DNA of 64,000 nt from DRPN01 sp964599235 (GTDB taxonomy: Bacteria > Bacteroidota > Bacteroidia > Bacteroidales > VadinHA17), in the NCBI GenBank assembly GCA_964599235.1, contig CAZRDX010000009.1, forward strand, positions 62,001-126,000. Reading direction: 5' to 3'. Of the stretch, positions 7,786 through 17,019 are shown piece after piece. Within the stretch, counting starts at the first letter, position 1. Every line of letters begins with the position of its first letter. The notes below the pieces were generated by a model. It saw nothing but the letters and a program-made list of their open reading frames with translations. It searched no databases and was not told where the DNA came from. The translations under genes were made by a program, and so were the position numbers.

Positions 7786-9750
7786 ATGATCGATCCCCAG
7801 ACCAAGGAACGTATCCTCAACAGTGCCGACATTGTCGAGGTCATCAGCGAGTTCGTTTCGCTGAAGAAGAGGGGATCAAATTATCTGGGCCTCTGTCCTT
7901 TCCACAATGAAAAAACCCCCTCTTTTTCCGTCTCGCCCTCGAAGGGCATTTACAAATGTTTCGGTTGCGGACGGGGCGGTGACGTGGTCTCTTTCATCAT
8001 GGAATACGAGAAGCTCTCCTATCCCGAAGCGTTGCGGTACTTGGCTCGCAAATACAACATCGAGGTGGAGGAGCGGGAGCTCACCCCCGATGAGATACGT
8101 GCCCAGAAGGAGAGCGAGAGTCTTTATGCCGTCACCGAGTTCGCCAGGAAATTCTTCATGGACAGCCTCTACAACAACCTGGAAGGGATCTCGGTGGCCC
8201 AGCCTTACTTCCGTGAACGAGGTTTCCTGCAGGAAACACTGAAGAAGTTCGACATCGGCTATTGTCCCGGCACACGGGACACGTTCACACAGGCGGCCCT
8301 GAAAGCCGGCTATAAAAAGGAGATGCTGGTGAAGGCCGGCCTGAGCATTGAGTCGGACGGCCGTTTGTTCGACCGCTTTTCCGGACGTGTGATGTTCCCC
8401 ATCCACAGTCTTTCGGGCAAAGTGGTGGGTTTTGGAGGCCGGGTGATGAAAAAAACCGAGAAGACGGCCAAATACATCAACACGCCCGAGACCCCTATCT
8501 ATCACAAGAGCTTTATCGTTTACGGCATTTACCAGGCCCGCAAGGCGATCCAGAAAGAGGACCGCTGTTACCTGGTGGAAGGCTACACCGATGTGCTCTC
8601 ACTCCATCAGAACGGCATCGAGAACGTGGTGGCCTCCTCGGGCACCTCGCTCACCGTCGAGCAGATCCGTCTCATCAAGCGCTTCACGAAAAACATCACC
8701 ATCCTCTACGACGGGGATGCTGCGGGCGTGGCCGCCTCCCTGCGCGGCATCGACATGGTGCTGGAAGAAGGGCTCAACGTCCGCGTCCTGCTCCTGCCCG
8801 AAGGGGAGGACCCCGACTCCTTCGCCAAAAAACACGGGGCCGATGAGGTGAAGGCTTTCATCCGGAAGAACGAACAGGATTTCCTTCATTTCAAGACACG
8901 CCTTCTTTCGGAGGAGGCCGGCCATGATCCCGTAAAGAAGGCCGGGGTCATCCGGAGCATTGTGGGCTCGATCGCCGTCATCCCCGACCCCATCACACGC
9001 AATGTATACCTCAAGGAGTGCAGCCGTCAGCTGGAAGTGGACGAGGAGGCCCTGCTCAGCGAGGTGGCCAAGATACGCAGAAAAAGGTCGGAAAAAGTGC
9101 GTATCCGTCTGCGCCGCGAGGAAGAGGAACAAAACACCCGCCGTCGCCACACCGCACAGGTCTCCACCCAGGAACGCCCGGGCGTCGAGGTGCTGGAGAC
9201 CGAGATCCTGCGTCTCCTCCTCCAGTACGGCAGCAGCAAAAAGATCATTCTTGGCAAAAAACCCAGGATCACCGAGATCCCCGTGGCGGAATACATCTTC
9301 CGCGAGCTGGAAGCCGACGGCCTCGTCCCCTCTGACCCCGTGTTAAAAAAGATCTACGACGAATATCGCGAACTCTTCCTCGCCCATGGCAAAGTCGACC
9401 ACCTTCACTTCGTCCACCACAGCGATGAGTCGGTCAGAGACCGTGTGGTCGATCTGCTCCTTGAAAGATACAGCCTCAGCAAGATCTGGACAAAACACGA
9501 GAACGTCCCCGAGACCGAGGAGATGATGCTGGACAAGGTGGTTCGCAAGGCGATCCTGTCGTTCAAGGAACACAAGGTGGATGAGGTGCTGGGAGAACTG
9601 CAACAGTCATTGAAACAGGCCGAAAAAGAAGGTGATCAGGAAAAAATGGACGAGCTTTTCGTGCGCATCCACCAATTGCATAACCTGAAGAAAAAGATCA
9701 CCCTGATGATCGGCCCGCGCACCATCCTGCCCCGCCCTGCCGGCCGCTGA
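7786..9750 (+). CDS. dnaG: DNA primase
   Basis: 654-residue replicative primase that makes RNA primers for DNA polymerase at the fork. The N-terminal zinc finger is of the CHC2 type (C37, H40, C58, C61). The RNA polymerase core contains a TOPRIM domain with 'CYLVEGYTD' near 265, 'SSGTSLT' and 'LYDGDAAG'. The C-terminal ~200 residues are divergent and helical, as expected for the helicase-binding region. A possible promoter -7 box TAATTTCG lies about 22 bases before the ATG (one mismatch to TAnnTTTG). The gene stands alone, without rpoD or rpsU, as is common in Bacteroidetes. Confidence 0.96.
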   Translation: MIDPQTKERILNSADIVEVISEFVSLKKRGSNYLGLCPFHNEKTPSFSVSPSKGIYKCFGCGRGGDVVSFIMEYEKLSYPEALRYLARKYNIEVEERELTPDEIRAQKESESLYAVTEFARKFFMDSLYNNLEGISVAQPYFRERGFLQETLKKFDIGYCPGTRDTFTQAALKAGYKKEMLVKAGLSIESDGRLFDRFSGRVMFPIHSLSGKVVGFGGRVMKKTEKTAKYINTPETPIYHKSFIVYGIYQARKAIQKEDRCYLVEGYTDVLSLHQNGIENVVASSGTSLTVEQIRLIKRFTKNITILYDGDAAGVAASLRGIDMVLEEGLNVRVLLLPEGEDPDSFAKKHGADEVKAFIRKNEQDFLHFKTRLLSEEAGHDPVKKAGVIRSIVGSIAVIPDPITRNVYLKECSRQLEVDEEALLSEVAKIRRKRSEKVRIRLRREEEEQNTRRRHTAQVSTQERPGVEVLETEILRLLLQYGSSKKIILGKKPRITEIPVAEYIFRELEADGLVPSDPVLKKIYDEYRELFLAHGKVDHLHFVHHSDESVRDRVVDLLLERYSLSKIWTKHENVPETEEMMLDKVVRKAILSFKEHKVDEVLGELQQSLKQAEKEGDQEKMDELFVRIHQLHNLKKKITLMIGPRTILPRPAGR

Positions 9751-9775
9751 TCCCAGAAACACCGGCAAGCCACTC

Positions 9776-9805
9776 CTTGTCAGCGTGAAATCTTTTTTAT
9801 CTTTG
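9776..9805 (+). promoter_or_regulatory. Bacteroidetes-type promoter of the first lipoprotein gene
   Basis: CTTG at 9776-9779, 18 bases, then TATCTTTG at 9798-9805, matching the TTTG/TAnnTTTG consensus of the phylum. The ATG is only 5 bases after the -7 box, so a transcript from here would be leaderless or nearly so. Confidence 0.6.
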
Positions 9806-9810
9806 ACACC

Positions 9811-10752
9811 ATGACCTTGCCGGGGACACATAGCCAGAAAAAACATTCCTTACGGAAGACCCTCTTTCTGCTCCTCATCCTGGTGATGCCGGCATGTCAA
9901 CACCGTGAGGGAGCCACAACCGGCTATTCCGATACGCTCTTTTTCGGCCAGGAGGAGGACAGCACGGATCTGGTCCCTGCCGCCCGTAAAGAGACGGAGG
10001 AGGACAACACCATCCGTTATGGCATCTATTCTCCTGCGGAAGTGGCCGGCATGTTCCGCAGGAGAGGTCTGAAATATGATCCTGACATCCTCAGTCCCAC
10101 CGATGCTGTTTCCCATTTCAACACCCGCAGTCAGATCGCGCTCAACCTGGGGGTATATGGTGCCGATCTCAGTTACATCCAGATGTTCGGTTCGCCCGAC
10201 GCTTCCCGCTACCTTGATGTCATCCTCCGGCTGGCCGGCCAGCTGGGAATTCCGCAGGATTTTATCCGCGAACTGGTGGAACGCATCGACAACAACATCG
10301 CCAACAACGATTCCCTCATCCAGATCTCGCTGGAAGCGTACAACACCATCAACCATTTCCTTCTGGAGGAAAACCAGGAAGATATCGCCTATCTCATCCT
10401 GGCCGGTGCCTGGATCGAGGCCATGTACATCGCCGTCCATGACCTGCTTAAAGACAACGATCCCGAGATCGTAAAAAAGGTGGTGGAACAGAAATACTCG
10501 CTCAACTACCTCCTTTCGTCGATGAAGAACTATTACAACGACACCAGTGTGGCCTATGTCTACCGCAGGCTGTTCGTGCTGAAAAAGTATCTCGACCACA
10601 CCCGCTTGGAATTCGACGACCAGCAGATACGGATCGACAAGGAGCGCAAGGAGATCATCGCCCGTCCGCATTCCATCCAATACTCCTCCGATACATTGGA
10701 AAAGATACGAGAGATCGTTGTCGAACTGCGAAATCAGATCCTCAACAAATGA
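9811..10752 (+). CDS. predicted lipoprotein, first of a tandem paralogous pair
   Basis: 313 residues with a hydrophobic signal sequence and a lipobox ending at C29 ('LVMPAC'), so likely an exported lipoprotein. The body is helical with no membrane segment and no domain I recognise. It shares with its downstream neighbour the phrases 'LGVYGADLSY', 'YLDVI', 'LAG', 'RI(D/N)NN' and 'DSL' in the same order, so the two arose by tandem duplication. The next gene begins at or just after its stop. Function unknown; proteins of this type are scattered in Bacteroidetes as unnamed conserved genes. Confidence 0.8.
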   Translation: MTLPGTHSQKKHSLRKTLFLLLILVMPACQHREGATTGYSDTLFFGQEEDSTDLVPAARKETEEDNTIRYGIYSPAEVAGMFRRRGLKYDPDILSPTDAVSHFNTRSQIALNLGVYGADLSYIQMFGSPDASRYLDVILRLAGQLGIPQDFIRELVERIDNNIANNDSLIQISLEAYNTINHFLLEENQEDIAYLILAGAWIEAMYIAVHDLLKDNDPEIVKKVVEQKYSLNYLLSSMKNYYNDTSVAYVYRRLFVLKKYLDHTRLEFDDQQIRIDKERKEIIARPHSIQYSSDTLEKIREIVVELRNQILNK

Positions 10753-10770
10753 TAATTCGATGGGATTCCG

Positions 10771-10778
10771 TATCTTTG
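10771..10778 (+). promoter_or_regulatory. promoter -7 box of the second lipoprotein gene
   Basis: TATCTTTG matches TAnnTTTG and lies 6 bases before an ATG at 10785. I see no good TTTG at the -33 position, so the second lipoprotein may be partly transcribed with the first. Confidence 0.45.
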
Positions 10779-10802
10779 GACATTATGAAAAACACCCGTG
10801 CC

Positions 10803-11636
10803 ATGAAAAGATCATTTTTCACCGTATCTCTGATCATCCTGAGCCTCATCTGGCTGGTCGGTACTTCCTGTAAGAACCGGCAAACCTCCACTTCGCGGGA
10901 AGATGAGAGCGAGAACATCCCGATCGAAAACAAACAGGAGCTGAAAAAACAGGTCCAGGAGTTCCTTTATCCCCTGCCCACCACCGTAGAAGTGGTACAG
11001 ATGCTGCAGGACATTGGCATCAGTTACATCATCGGCATCAGCAATCCCACGGAGAACGCGGACAAATACATGTCCTCGCGCAGCAAGGCCATTGCCCTGG
11101 GGGTCTACGGGGCCGATCTCAGCTACGCCAGCGTCTACAACATGCAGCAGGATGTGATCTCCTATCTCGACGTCATCCGCAAACTGGCCGGGGAACTTTA
11201 TCTTCAGGACGTCTACAACGAAAAGATCGTAGAACGTATCAACAACAACCTCAACAACAAGGATTCGCTGGTCAACATCCTGACGAACGTTCTCTTTGAA
11301 AGTTACAATAAGCTCAACCAGAACGGCAAGGGCGACATTGCCCTGATGATGGTGACGGGGGGCTGGGTCGAAGCCCTGTACCTCACCACGCATGTCTCGG
11401 CCAACTCTTACGACAATTATGAGCTGGTCAAGATCATCGCCGGCCAGAAGGAATCGCTTGACAAACTGATGGACGTGCTGAACGAAAGAAAAGACGATCC
11501 GGCCATCGCCGAACTGATCCGGACGTTGCAACCCCTGAAAGCGCTTTACGACGAAGCCGGTGACAGCCTTACCGAAGACCAGCTGCACAAGATCTCCGCT
11601 GAAGTGGAAAAGGTGCGGAACAAGCTGCTTTCGTAA
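10803..11636 (+). CDS. predicted lipoprotein, second of a tandem paralogous pair
   Basis: 277 residues from the preferred ATG at 10803, which places a clean signal peptide and lipobox at C23 ('WLVGTSC'). An in-frame ATG at 10785 is also possible and would fit the -7 box at 10771. After a charged linker the protein follows the layout of the preceding lipoprotein, with 'IALGVYGADLSY' and 'ERINNNLNNKDSLVN'. No enzyme motif or membrane segment is seen. A strong hairpin terminator follows 27 bases after the stop, so the pair forms a closed two-gene unit. Function unknown. Confidence 0.8.
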   Translation: MKRSFFTVSLIILSLIWLVGTSCKNRQTSTSREDESENIPIENKQELKKQVQEFLYPLPTTVEVVQMLQDIGISYIIGISNPTENADKYMSSRSKAIALGVYGADLSYASVYNMQQDVISYLDVIRKLAGELYLQDVYNEKIVERINNNLNNKDSLVNILTNVLFESYNKLNQNGKGDIALMMVTGGWVEALYLTTHVSANSYDNYELVKIIAGQKESLDKLMDVLNERKDDPAIAELIRTLQPLKALYDEAGDSLTEDQLHKISAEVEKVRNKLLS

Positions 11637-11663
11637 CCACGTCACCCTGGATATCGTTCAAAG

Positions 11664-11690
11664 ACCCGGCATAGCCGGGTTTTTTTGTTT
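11664..11690 (+). terminator. rho-independent terminator
   Basis: Perfect 7-bp GC-rich stem ACCCGGC-ata-GCCGGGT (11664-11680) followed by a run of six more T. It closes the lipoprotein pair before the ABC transporter gene. Confidence 0.9.
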
Positions 11691-11726
11691 TCGGGATATT
11701 CCGTATTTTTCCCGTAAATCGCATCC

Positions 11727-14700
11727 ATGAAAGAATCGGTCCTGAACGCTCTGATCCATCTTTTTGCCATCGTGGCAGCCGTCAACGATGAGCGTTTCAG
11801 CCGCGGCGGGCTGCGTATCGTCAGGTCTTTCCTTTCCCGGTGGGTGATGCATCACCAGCTGGAAACTTACCTCGACCTGCTTAAAAAATATCATGCGGAC
11901 TACCGCCGTTCGCTCAAAAATGACCTCTCCCCCGACCGGCTGCACCGGTTCATCTCTTCCGAAGCCGGGAAGGTTTGCCATTCTGTGAACCACGATCTGA
12001 AACGCGCCGAACGGCTCATCATTTTCCTCCGGTTGTATGTCTTTGTGAACGAGGATGGCGTGATCACTCAGGAGGAAAAACATTTTCTCGAGGTGGTGGC
12101 CAGGCATTTTTACATCTCCGACCATGATGCCGCCGCCATCGGTGATTTCGTCACGGGTAAATGGACCGCGGAACGCAGTTCTCACCATGTCCTGTTCTAT
12201 CACCTGAACAGCGAGCGTTTTTACCGGCCGGAAGAACACCCCGACGGGACGGAAATGCTGGTCTTTCTCTACCTGGAAGACACCGATGTGCTGTTCGTCC
12301 GGTACGAAGGGAAACAACATCATTTGTCGGTCAACAAAAAACCTCTGCTGTCGGGGGACATTTACCTTTTTCTCGACGGTTCGGTGATCCGCAGTGAAAA
12401 GAAGGCTTTGGCGCCGGTGTACCGTTCCGATGTGGCTGCCACTTTTCAGCGCACCCGCATCCGTGAAACGATCCATTTTTACGGCAGGGATGTGGCCTAT
12501 CGTTACCGGGCCAGTGAACTGGGTGTACAGCCTTTCACCTTCAGCGAGAGTGGGGGGACCCTTGTCGGCATCCTGGGGGGCAGCGGTTCGGGAAAGTCCA
12601 CCCTTCTCACCCTCCTGAGCGGGAAAAGAAAACCTTCTTCCGGTCAGGTCTTTCTCAACGGTTACGACATCCACCGCAACAAACACCGTCTCAAAGGCCT
12701 CATCGGCTATGTCCCCCAGGACGATCTGCTCATAGAAGAGCTGACCGTATACCAGAACCTTCTTTACAATGCCCGGCTCAGCCTCGCCAATCTGTCCGAG
12801 AAAGAGCTGCGAAGGCGTGTGGACAAGGTTCTTCAGGAGCTTGATCTGTACTATGTCCGCGACCATCGTGTGGGGAACGCCCTGAACAACTTCATCAGCG
12901 GAGGCCAGCGCAAAAGGCTCAACATCGCCCTGGAGCTGATCCGCGAACCGGCCGTCCTGCTGATGGACGAACCTACCACCGGCCTCTCTTCGGCCGACAC
13001 CAAGAACATCATTGACCTGCTGAAAAAACTGAGCCTCAGCGGGAAACTGATCATCGCCACCATCCACCAGCCCTCCTCCGATATCTTCAAACGTTTCGAC
13101 CGTATCTGGGTGCTCGACAAGAACGGATATCCCGCTTTCTCCGGGTACCCCGTCGACGGCATCGAATATTTCAAGAAGATCAGCACCCAGGTGGACATCA
13201 TCGAAACCGAATGCCCCGTATGCGGCAACATCAACCCCGACCAGATCCTTGAGATCATGGAGGCCCGGCTGGTGGACGAGGAGGGCCATCCCACCGAGCA
13301 GCGTAAGATCACCCCCCGGGAATGGTACGAACATTATCTCACCCGCATCAAACCCCGTATCCGTCTTCCGGAAAAGAAAGAAAAACTGCCGGGCAGCTCA
13401 CTGGTCGTACCTTCCGACTTCAGGCAGTTCGTGATCTTCAGCTCCCGCAATTTCCTGCGGAAACTCTCCAACCGCCAGTACTGGATCATCAACATCCTGG
13501 AGCCCCCGCTGCTGGCCTTTTTCCTGGCTTTTTTCCTGAAGTACCTCAGCGACGGGAGATACCTGTTCATTGACAACAAGAACATTCCCGTATATCAGTT
13601 CATCTCGGTGATCGTGGCTCTCTTTCTGGGGCTGACGGTGAGCGCGGAGGAGATCTTCCGCGACCGCACCACCCTGGAACGGGAGTCGTTCCTTTTCCTG
13701 AGCCGTCCGGCCTATCTCAACTCCAAGATCGTCTTCCTGTTCCTCCTCTCCGCTTTCCAGACCTTCATCTTCGTGCTCATCGGCAACACCATCCTGGAAG
13801 TACGGGAGATGACCCTCTCCTACTGGATCGTCCTTTTCTCTGTCTCGGCCTTTGGCAACATGACGGGCCTGATCCTTTCCTCCTCGTTCGATTCGATCAT
13901 TGCCATCTACATCCTCATCCCTCTGATCATGGTGCCCGAGATCCTGTTCAGTGGCACGATGATACCGTACGACGACCTGAACGAACATCTCACCAACAAG
14001 ATGTACACGCCGCTGGTAGGCGACCTGATGGTCACCCGCTGGGCCTATGAGGCACTGGCCGTCACCCAGTTCCGGGACAACCGTTTCGAGCGGGAGTTTT
14101 TCGAGGCCGACCGGGACATCAGCAACAACTCCTACGGACACTCCTTTCTCATCCCGGAGATCCGCAACAGTGCCGTTTTCATTGCCCAGAACAAAGACAT
14201 CGACTCTTTACGTGACCGGGTATGTCACCATCTGGGGCTGATACGCGACCAGTTCCGGCGGCTGGCTGAATATCATCATCTCCCTCCGTTTGAGTACACC
14301 GACAAGCTCTATCTCGACTCGCTCAATGAAGAGTTCTACGACGATTTTGTCGGATATGTCGACTATCTTGACAGTCGTTTCCTCCAGAAGACCAACGAGG
14401 CGATGGCCCGCAAGGACCACATCCTCGACAGCCTGGCGTTACAGCTCGGCAACGACGGCCTGCTCCGCCTCAAGCAACAGCATTATAACAACCGTCTGGC
14501 CGACTGGGTGCTCAACCGCAACTCCCTGAAGATGATCATCGAATATAAAGGCAAATGGATCAGAAAGAAAGATCCTGTGTTCATGGAACCGGAAAACCGC
14601 TGGGGCAGAGCCCAGCTCTATTCCTCCACCAAGTTGCTTATGTTCCATTATTTTGATACCTATCTCTTCAACCTTTTCATCATTTCACTTTTCATCGTTT

Positions 14701-14762
14701 TCCTCTATTTCATTCTCCTGTTCGACATTGTCAGAAAATTCCTCCGCCTGTTCCGCATTTAA
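11727..14762 (+). CDS. TerB-like/ABCG fusion: ABC transporter ATPase-permease
   Basis: 1011-residue half-transporter. Residues 1-150 form a helical TerB-like region ('VNEDGVITQEEKHFLEVVARH' in part). A beta-rich linker follows to about 265, then an ABC ATPase: Walker A 'GGSGSGKST' near 285, signature 'ISGGQRKRLN' near 390, Walker B 'LLMDEPTTGL', and H-loop 'IATIHQPSSD'. A CPVCG knuckle near 495 precedes an ABC2-type membrane domain with about six helices at 600-760. A long soluble insert and a last pair of hydrophobic stretches (about 975-1005) end the protein. The order ATPase then membrane domain is that of the ABCG/White family. Substrate unknown; it stands alone after a strong terminator. 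Confidence 0.85.
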   Translation: MKESVLNALIHLFAIVAAVNDERFSRGGLRIVRSFLSRWVMHHQLETYLDLLKKYHADYRRSLKNDLSPDRLHRFISSEAGKVCHSVNHDLKRAERLIIFLRLYVFVNEDGVITQEEKHFLEVVARHFYISDHDAAAIGDFVTGKWTAERSSHHVLFYHLNSERFYRPEEHPDGTEMLVFLYLEDTDVLFVRYEGKQHHLSVNKKPLLSGDIYLFLDGSVIRSEKKALAPVYRSDVAATFQRTRIRETIHFYGRDVAYRYRASELGVQPFTFSESGGTLVGILGGSGSGKSTLLTLLSGKRKPSSGQVFLNGYDIHRNKHRLKGLIGYVPQDDLLIEELTVYQNLLYNARLSLANLSEKELRRRVDKVLQELDLYYVRDHRVGNALNNFISGGQRKRLNIALELIREPAVLLMDEPTTGLSSADTKNIIDLLKKLSLSGKLIIATIHQPSSDIFKRFDRIWVLDKNGYPAFSGYPVDGIEYFKKISTQVDIIETECPVCGNINPDQILEIMEARLVDEEGHPTEQRKITPREWYEHYLTRIKPRIRLPEKKEKLPGSSLVVPSDFRQFVIFSSRNFLRKLSNRQYWIINILEPPLLAFFLAFFLKYLSDGRYLFIDNKNIPVYQFISVIVALFLGLTVSAEEIFRDRTTLERESFLFLSRPAYLNSKIVFLFLLSAFQTFIFVLIGNTILEVREMTLSYWIVLFSVSAFGNMTGLILSSSFDSIIAIYILIPLIMVPEILFSGTMIPYDDLNEHLTNKMYTPLVGDLMVTRWAYEALAVTQFRDNRFEREFFEADRDISNNSYGHSFLIPEIRNSAVFIAQNKDIDSLRDRVCHHLGLIRDQFRRLAEYHHLPPFEYTDKLYLDSLNEEFYDDFVGYVDYLDSRFLQKTNEAMARKDHILDSLALQLGNDGLLRLKQQHYNNRLADWVLNRNSLKMIIEYKGKWIRKKDPVFMEPENRWGRAQLYSSTKLLMFHYFDTYLFNLFIISLFIVFLYFILLFDIVRKFLRLFRI

Positions 14763-14774
14763 GCCACGGTTGTG

Positions 14775-14782
14775 TATCTTTG
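14775..14782 (+). promoter_or_regulatory. promoter -7 box before the coiled-coil protein
   Basis: TATCTTTG, a full match to TAnnTTTG, 31 bases before the ATG at 14814. The -33 element is not clear (CTG at 14748-14750 is the nearest candidate). Confidence 0.5.
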
Positions 14783-14813
14783 TAGAACAAGCTAACCATA
14801 AAGCCGAAAAGAT

Positions 14814-15695
14814 ATGAATCCTGCCGATACATCCCCCGGAAAAAAGGGCATTGTCCCGATGGTGGTCCTGATCATCCTGCTGGCCGTGGCCCTGGGTTAT
14901 CTGGTATATCAGTACCAGGACCAGCGCAACCGGATGGTGGAAATGGAAGAAGTGCTCACAGCCGAGAAGGATTCACTCGCCCATGAGCTGGAAAATCTGA
15001 TGTACAGGTACGACACCCTCAAGACCTCCAATGACAGCCTCAACCAACAGATCCTTCTGGAAAAGAAAAGGATCAAATACCTTCTTCAGCTGCAGGCTTC
15101 CAATGCCCAGAAGATCCGCCTTTACAAGCGTGAGATCAAGACATTGCGCGAGATCATGAAAAGTTACATCCGCCAGATCGATTCGCTCAATACACGCAAC
15201 AAGATGCTCGCGGAAGAGAACGTTCAGGTCAAAAGTCAGCTCTCCCAGGTAAAAAAGAGCAAGGAAAAACTTGAAAAGGAAAAAGAGGAGCTCTCCAGCA
15301 AGGTGCAGATCGCCTCGGTGATCATGGCCAAGAACATTGTGGTAACCCCGCTCAACAAAAAGGGCAAGGAAAAGAACAAAGTGAGCAAGATCGCCAAGTT
15401 GCGTGTATGTTTCACCCTTCGGGAGAATCCCATCGCCACCCCGGGCAACAAAATGGTTTACATGCGTATCCAGCGTCCCGACAGCATCATCCTTTCGGGA
15501 CCCGAGGCCGAGGTCTTTTCCGTGGGCGACACCAAAATGGTCTGCTCGGCCAAGAGAGAGGTGGAATACCTCAACAAAGACCTCGACATGTGCATCTACT
15601 GGGACAACGACGGCTCGCTCATTACCGGAAAATACACGGTTTATCTGTACCTGGAAGGTCATCTTATCGGAGAATCCTCGTTTTTGTTGAAATAA
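14814..15695 (+). CDS. membrane-anchored coiled-coil protein of unknown function
   Basis: 293 residues. One N-terminal membrane helix (about 14-33, 'VPMVVLIILLAVALGYLVY') is followed by a long coiled coil (about 38-165) rich in Lys, Glu and Leu heptads, and then by a C-terminal globular beta-rich domain of about 115 residues with 'VCFTLREN', 'MRIQRPDSIILSG' and 'GKYTVYLYLEG'. The layout suggests an inner-membrane anchor holding a soluble domain in the periplasm or cytosol. It is 13 bases upstream of the glycosyltransferase gene and is likely co-transcribed with it. I do not recognise a named family beyond conserved Bacteroidetes proteins of this layout. Confidence 0.75.
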   Translation: MNPADTSPGKKGIVPMVVLIILLAVALGYLVYQYQDQRNRMVEMEEVLTAEKDSLAHELENLMYRYDTLKTSNDSLNQQILLEKKRIKYLLQLQASNAQKIRLYKREIKTLREIMKSYIRQIDSLNTRNKMLAEENVQVKSQLSQVKKSKEKLEKEKEELSSKVQIASVIMAKNIVVTPLNKKGKEKNKVSKIAKLRVCFTLRENPIATPGNKMVYMRIQRPDSIILSGPEAEVFSVGDTKMVCSAKREVEYLNKDLDMCIYWDNDGSLITGKYTVYLYLEGHLIGESSFLLK

Positions 15696-15708
15696 AAAGA
15701 ACGGAACC

Positions 15709-17010
15709 ATGCGAATAGGAATCATCATCGGCCGCATCGGAGGTGTCGACGGCGTCGCTCTCGAGACAGAAAAATGGATCGAGGTGCTCAAAAGGATGGG
15801 CCACGAGATCTTCATCATCGCCGGACAATATGAGAACTGGGATTTCGATCCCGTACACAACACCCTCGTGGTCGAGATGTCCTTTTTCTCGCCTGAAAGC
15901 TATTGGGGACAGAAAAAAGCCTTTTTTCATCCGGACGCCAACATCGACGAATTGCTGGAGCATATCAACCTCTATTCCAACATCATCGCCGACAAGATCA
16001 TCGACTGGGTCCATGAGAAGCAGCTGGATGTTCTGATCTCCGAGAATGCTTCGGCACTGCCGGCCCACCTGGAGATGGGGCGTGGTATCGCGATCGCCGT
16101 GGAAAAACTGGGTATTCCCACCATCACCCATGATCACGATTTCGCATGGGAAAGAGGAGACCGCTATGTCTCTCCCCATGAAGAGATCAACCGCATCGTG
16201 GAAGAGACCTTCCCCCTGCGCCTGCCCAACTCCTTCCATGCCGTCATCAACACCCATGCCCAGAAGACACTGAAAGAGAAATTCGGCAGGGATTCCATCG
16301 TGGTACCCAATGTGATGGACTTCAACATGAAGTTCGGGGTTCCCGATGAACACAACAAGAACTTCCCCCGTGATCTGGGTATCGACCCCGACAGCAAGAT
16401 GCTCTTCCAGGTCACCCGCATCGTACGCCGCAAGGGGATCGAGGTGGCCATCGAGCTGGTGCACCGCATCAACGATCCGAAGGTCAAACTCGTCATCACG
16501 GGCGACTACAAGGACGACGAGGGGAGCAAATACTACAACGAACTGATCAACCTGATCCACAAACTGAAGGTGAGCGACCGGGTCTTTTTCGCTTCCCACC
16601 TCATCCACAACAAGGGGTTCACCGGCTCGGGCGACGGGAAATATTCCCTCTCCGACGCCTATGCCAACGCCACGGCCTGCACCTATTTCAGTACCTATGA
16701 AGGATTCGGTAACGCTTTCGTCGAAGCCGTACTGGCCAAACGTCCCATCTTCGTCAACAACTACAAACCTGTCTTCTGGCCCGATATCGGCAGCAAAGGG
16801 TTCCGCGTGGTGATGCTAGAAGACAACAACCTCACCGACGAAAAGGTGGAGGAGATGAAAGAGATCATCTACAACGAAAAACTCAACAAAGAGATCGGGG
16901 AATACAATTTCGAACTTGGGAAAAAATACTTCTCTTACGAAGTGCTGGAAGAGAAACTCAACCAGCTTCTTGATATCGTCACGCACCTGCCGGGTGTGAA
17001 AAAGAAATGA
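15709..17010 (+). CDS. glycosyltransferase family 4 (retaining, GT-B)
   Basis: 433-residue GT4 enzyme. The N-terminal Rossmann domain begins 'MRIGIIIGRIGGVDGVALET' with the glycine loop for acceptor/donor binding. 'HDHDFAWERGDRY' lies near 141-153. The C-terminal domain has 'FQVTRIVRRKG' and the EX7E motif 'EGFGNAFVE' of retaining GT-B enzymes. The opening and the 'HDHDF(A)WE' stretch resemble glycerate-linked sugar synthases such as mannosylglucosylglycerate synthase, but this is a faint resemblance from memory and not proof. The same 'HDxxxWE' pattern recurs in the giant fusion protein encoded on the opposite strand beyond hemW, so the two may act in one pathway. Confidence 0.85.
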   Translation: MRIGIIIGRIGGVDGVALETEKWIEVLKRMGHEIFIIAGQYENWDFDPVHNTLVVEMSFFSPESYWGQKKAFFHPDANIDELLEHINLYSNIIADKIIDWVHEKQLDVLISENASALPAHLEMGRGIAIAVEKLGIPTITHDHDFAWERGDRYVSPHEEINRIVEETFPLRLPNSFHAVINTHAQKTLKEKFGRDSIVVPNVMDFNMKFGVPDEHNKNFPRDLGIDPDSKMLFQVTRIVRRKGIEVAIELVHRINDPKVKLVITGDYKDDEGSKYYNELINLIHKLKVSDRVFFASHLIHNKGFTGSGDGKYSLSDAYANATACTYFSTYEGFGNAFVEAVLAKRPIFVNNYKPVFWPDIGSKGFRVVMLEDNNLTDEKVEEMKEIIYNEKLNKEIGEYNFELGKKYFSYEVLEEKLNQLLDIVTHLPGVKKK

Positions 17011-17019
17011 ACCGTCGTA

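Noticed and set aside
11658..13334. 558-codon open frame on the minus strand
   Set aside because: It is antisense to the ABC transporter, whose ATPase motifs are certain, and it covers a terminator.
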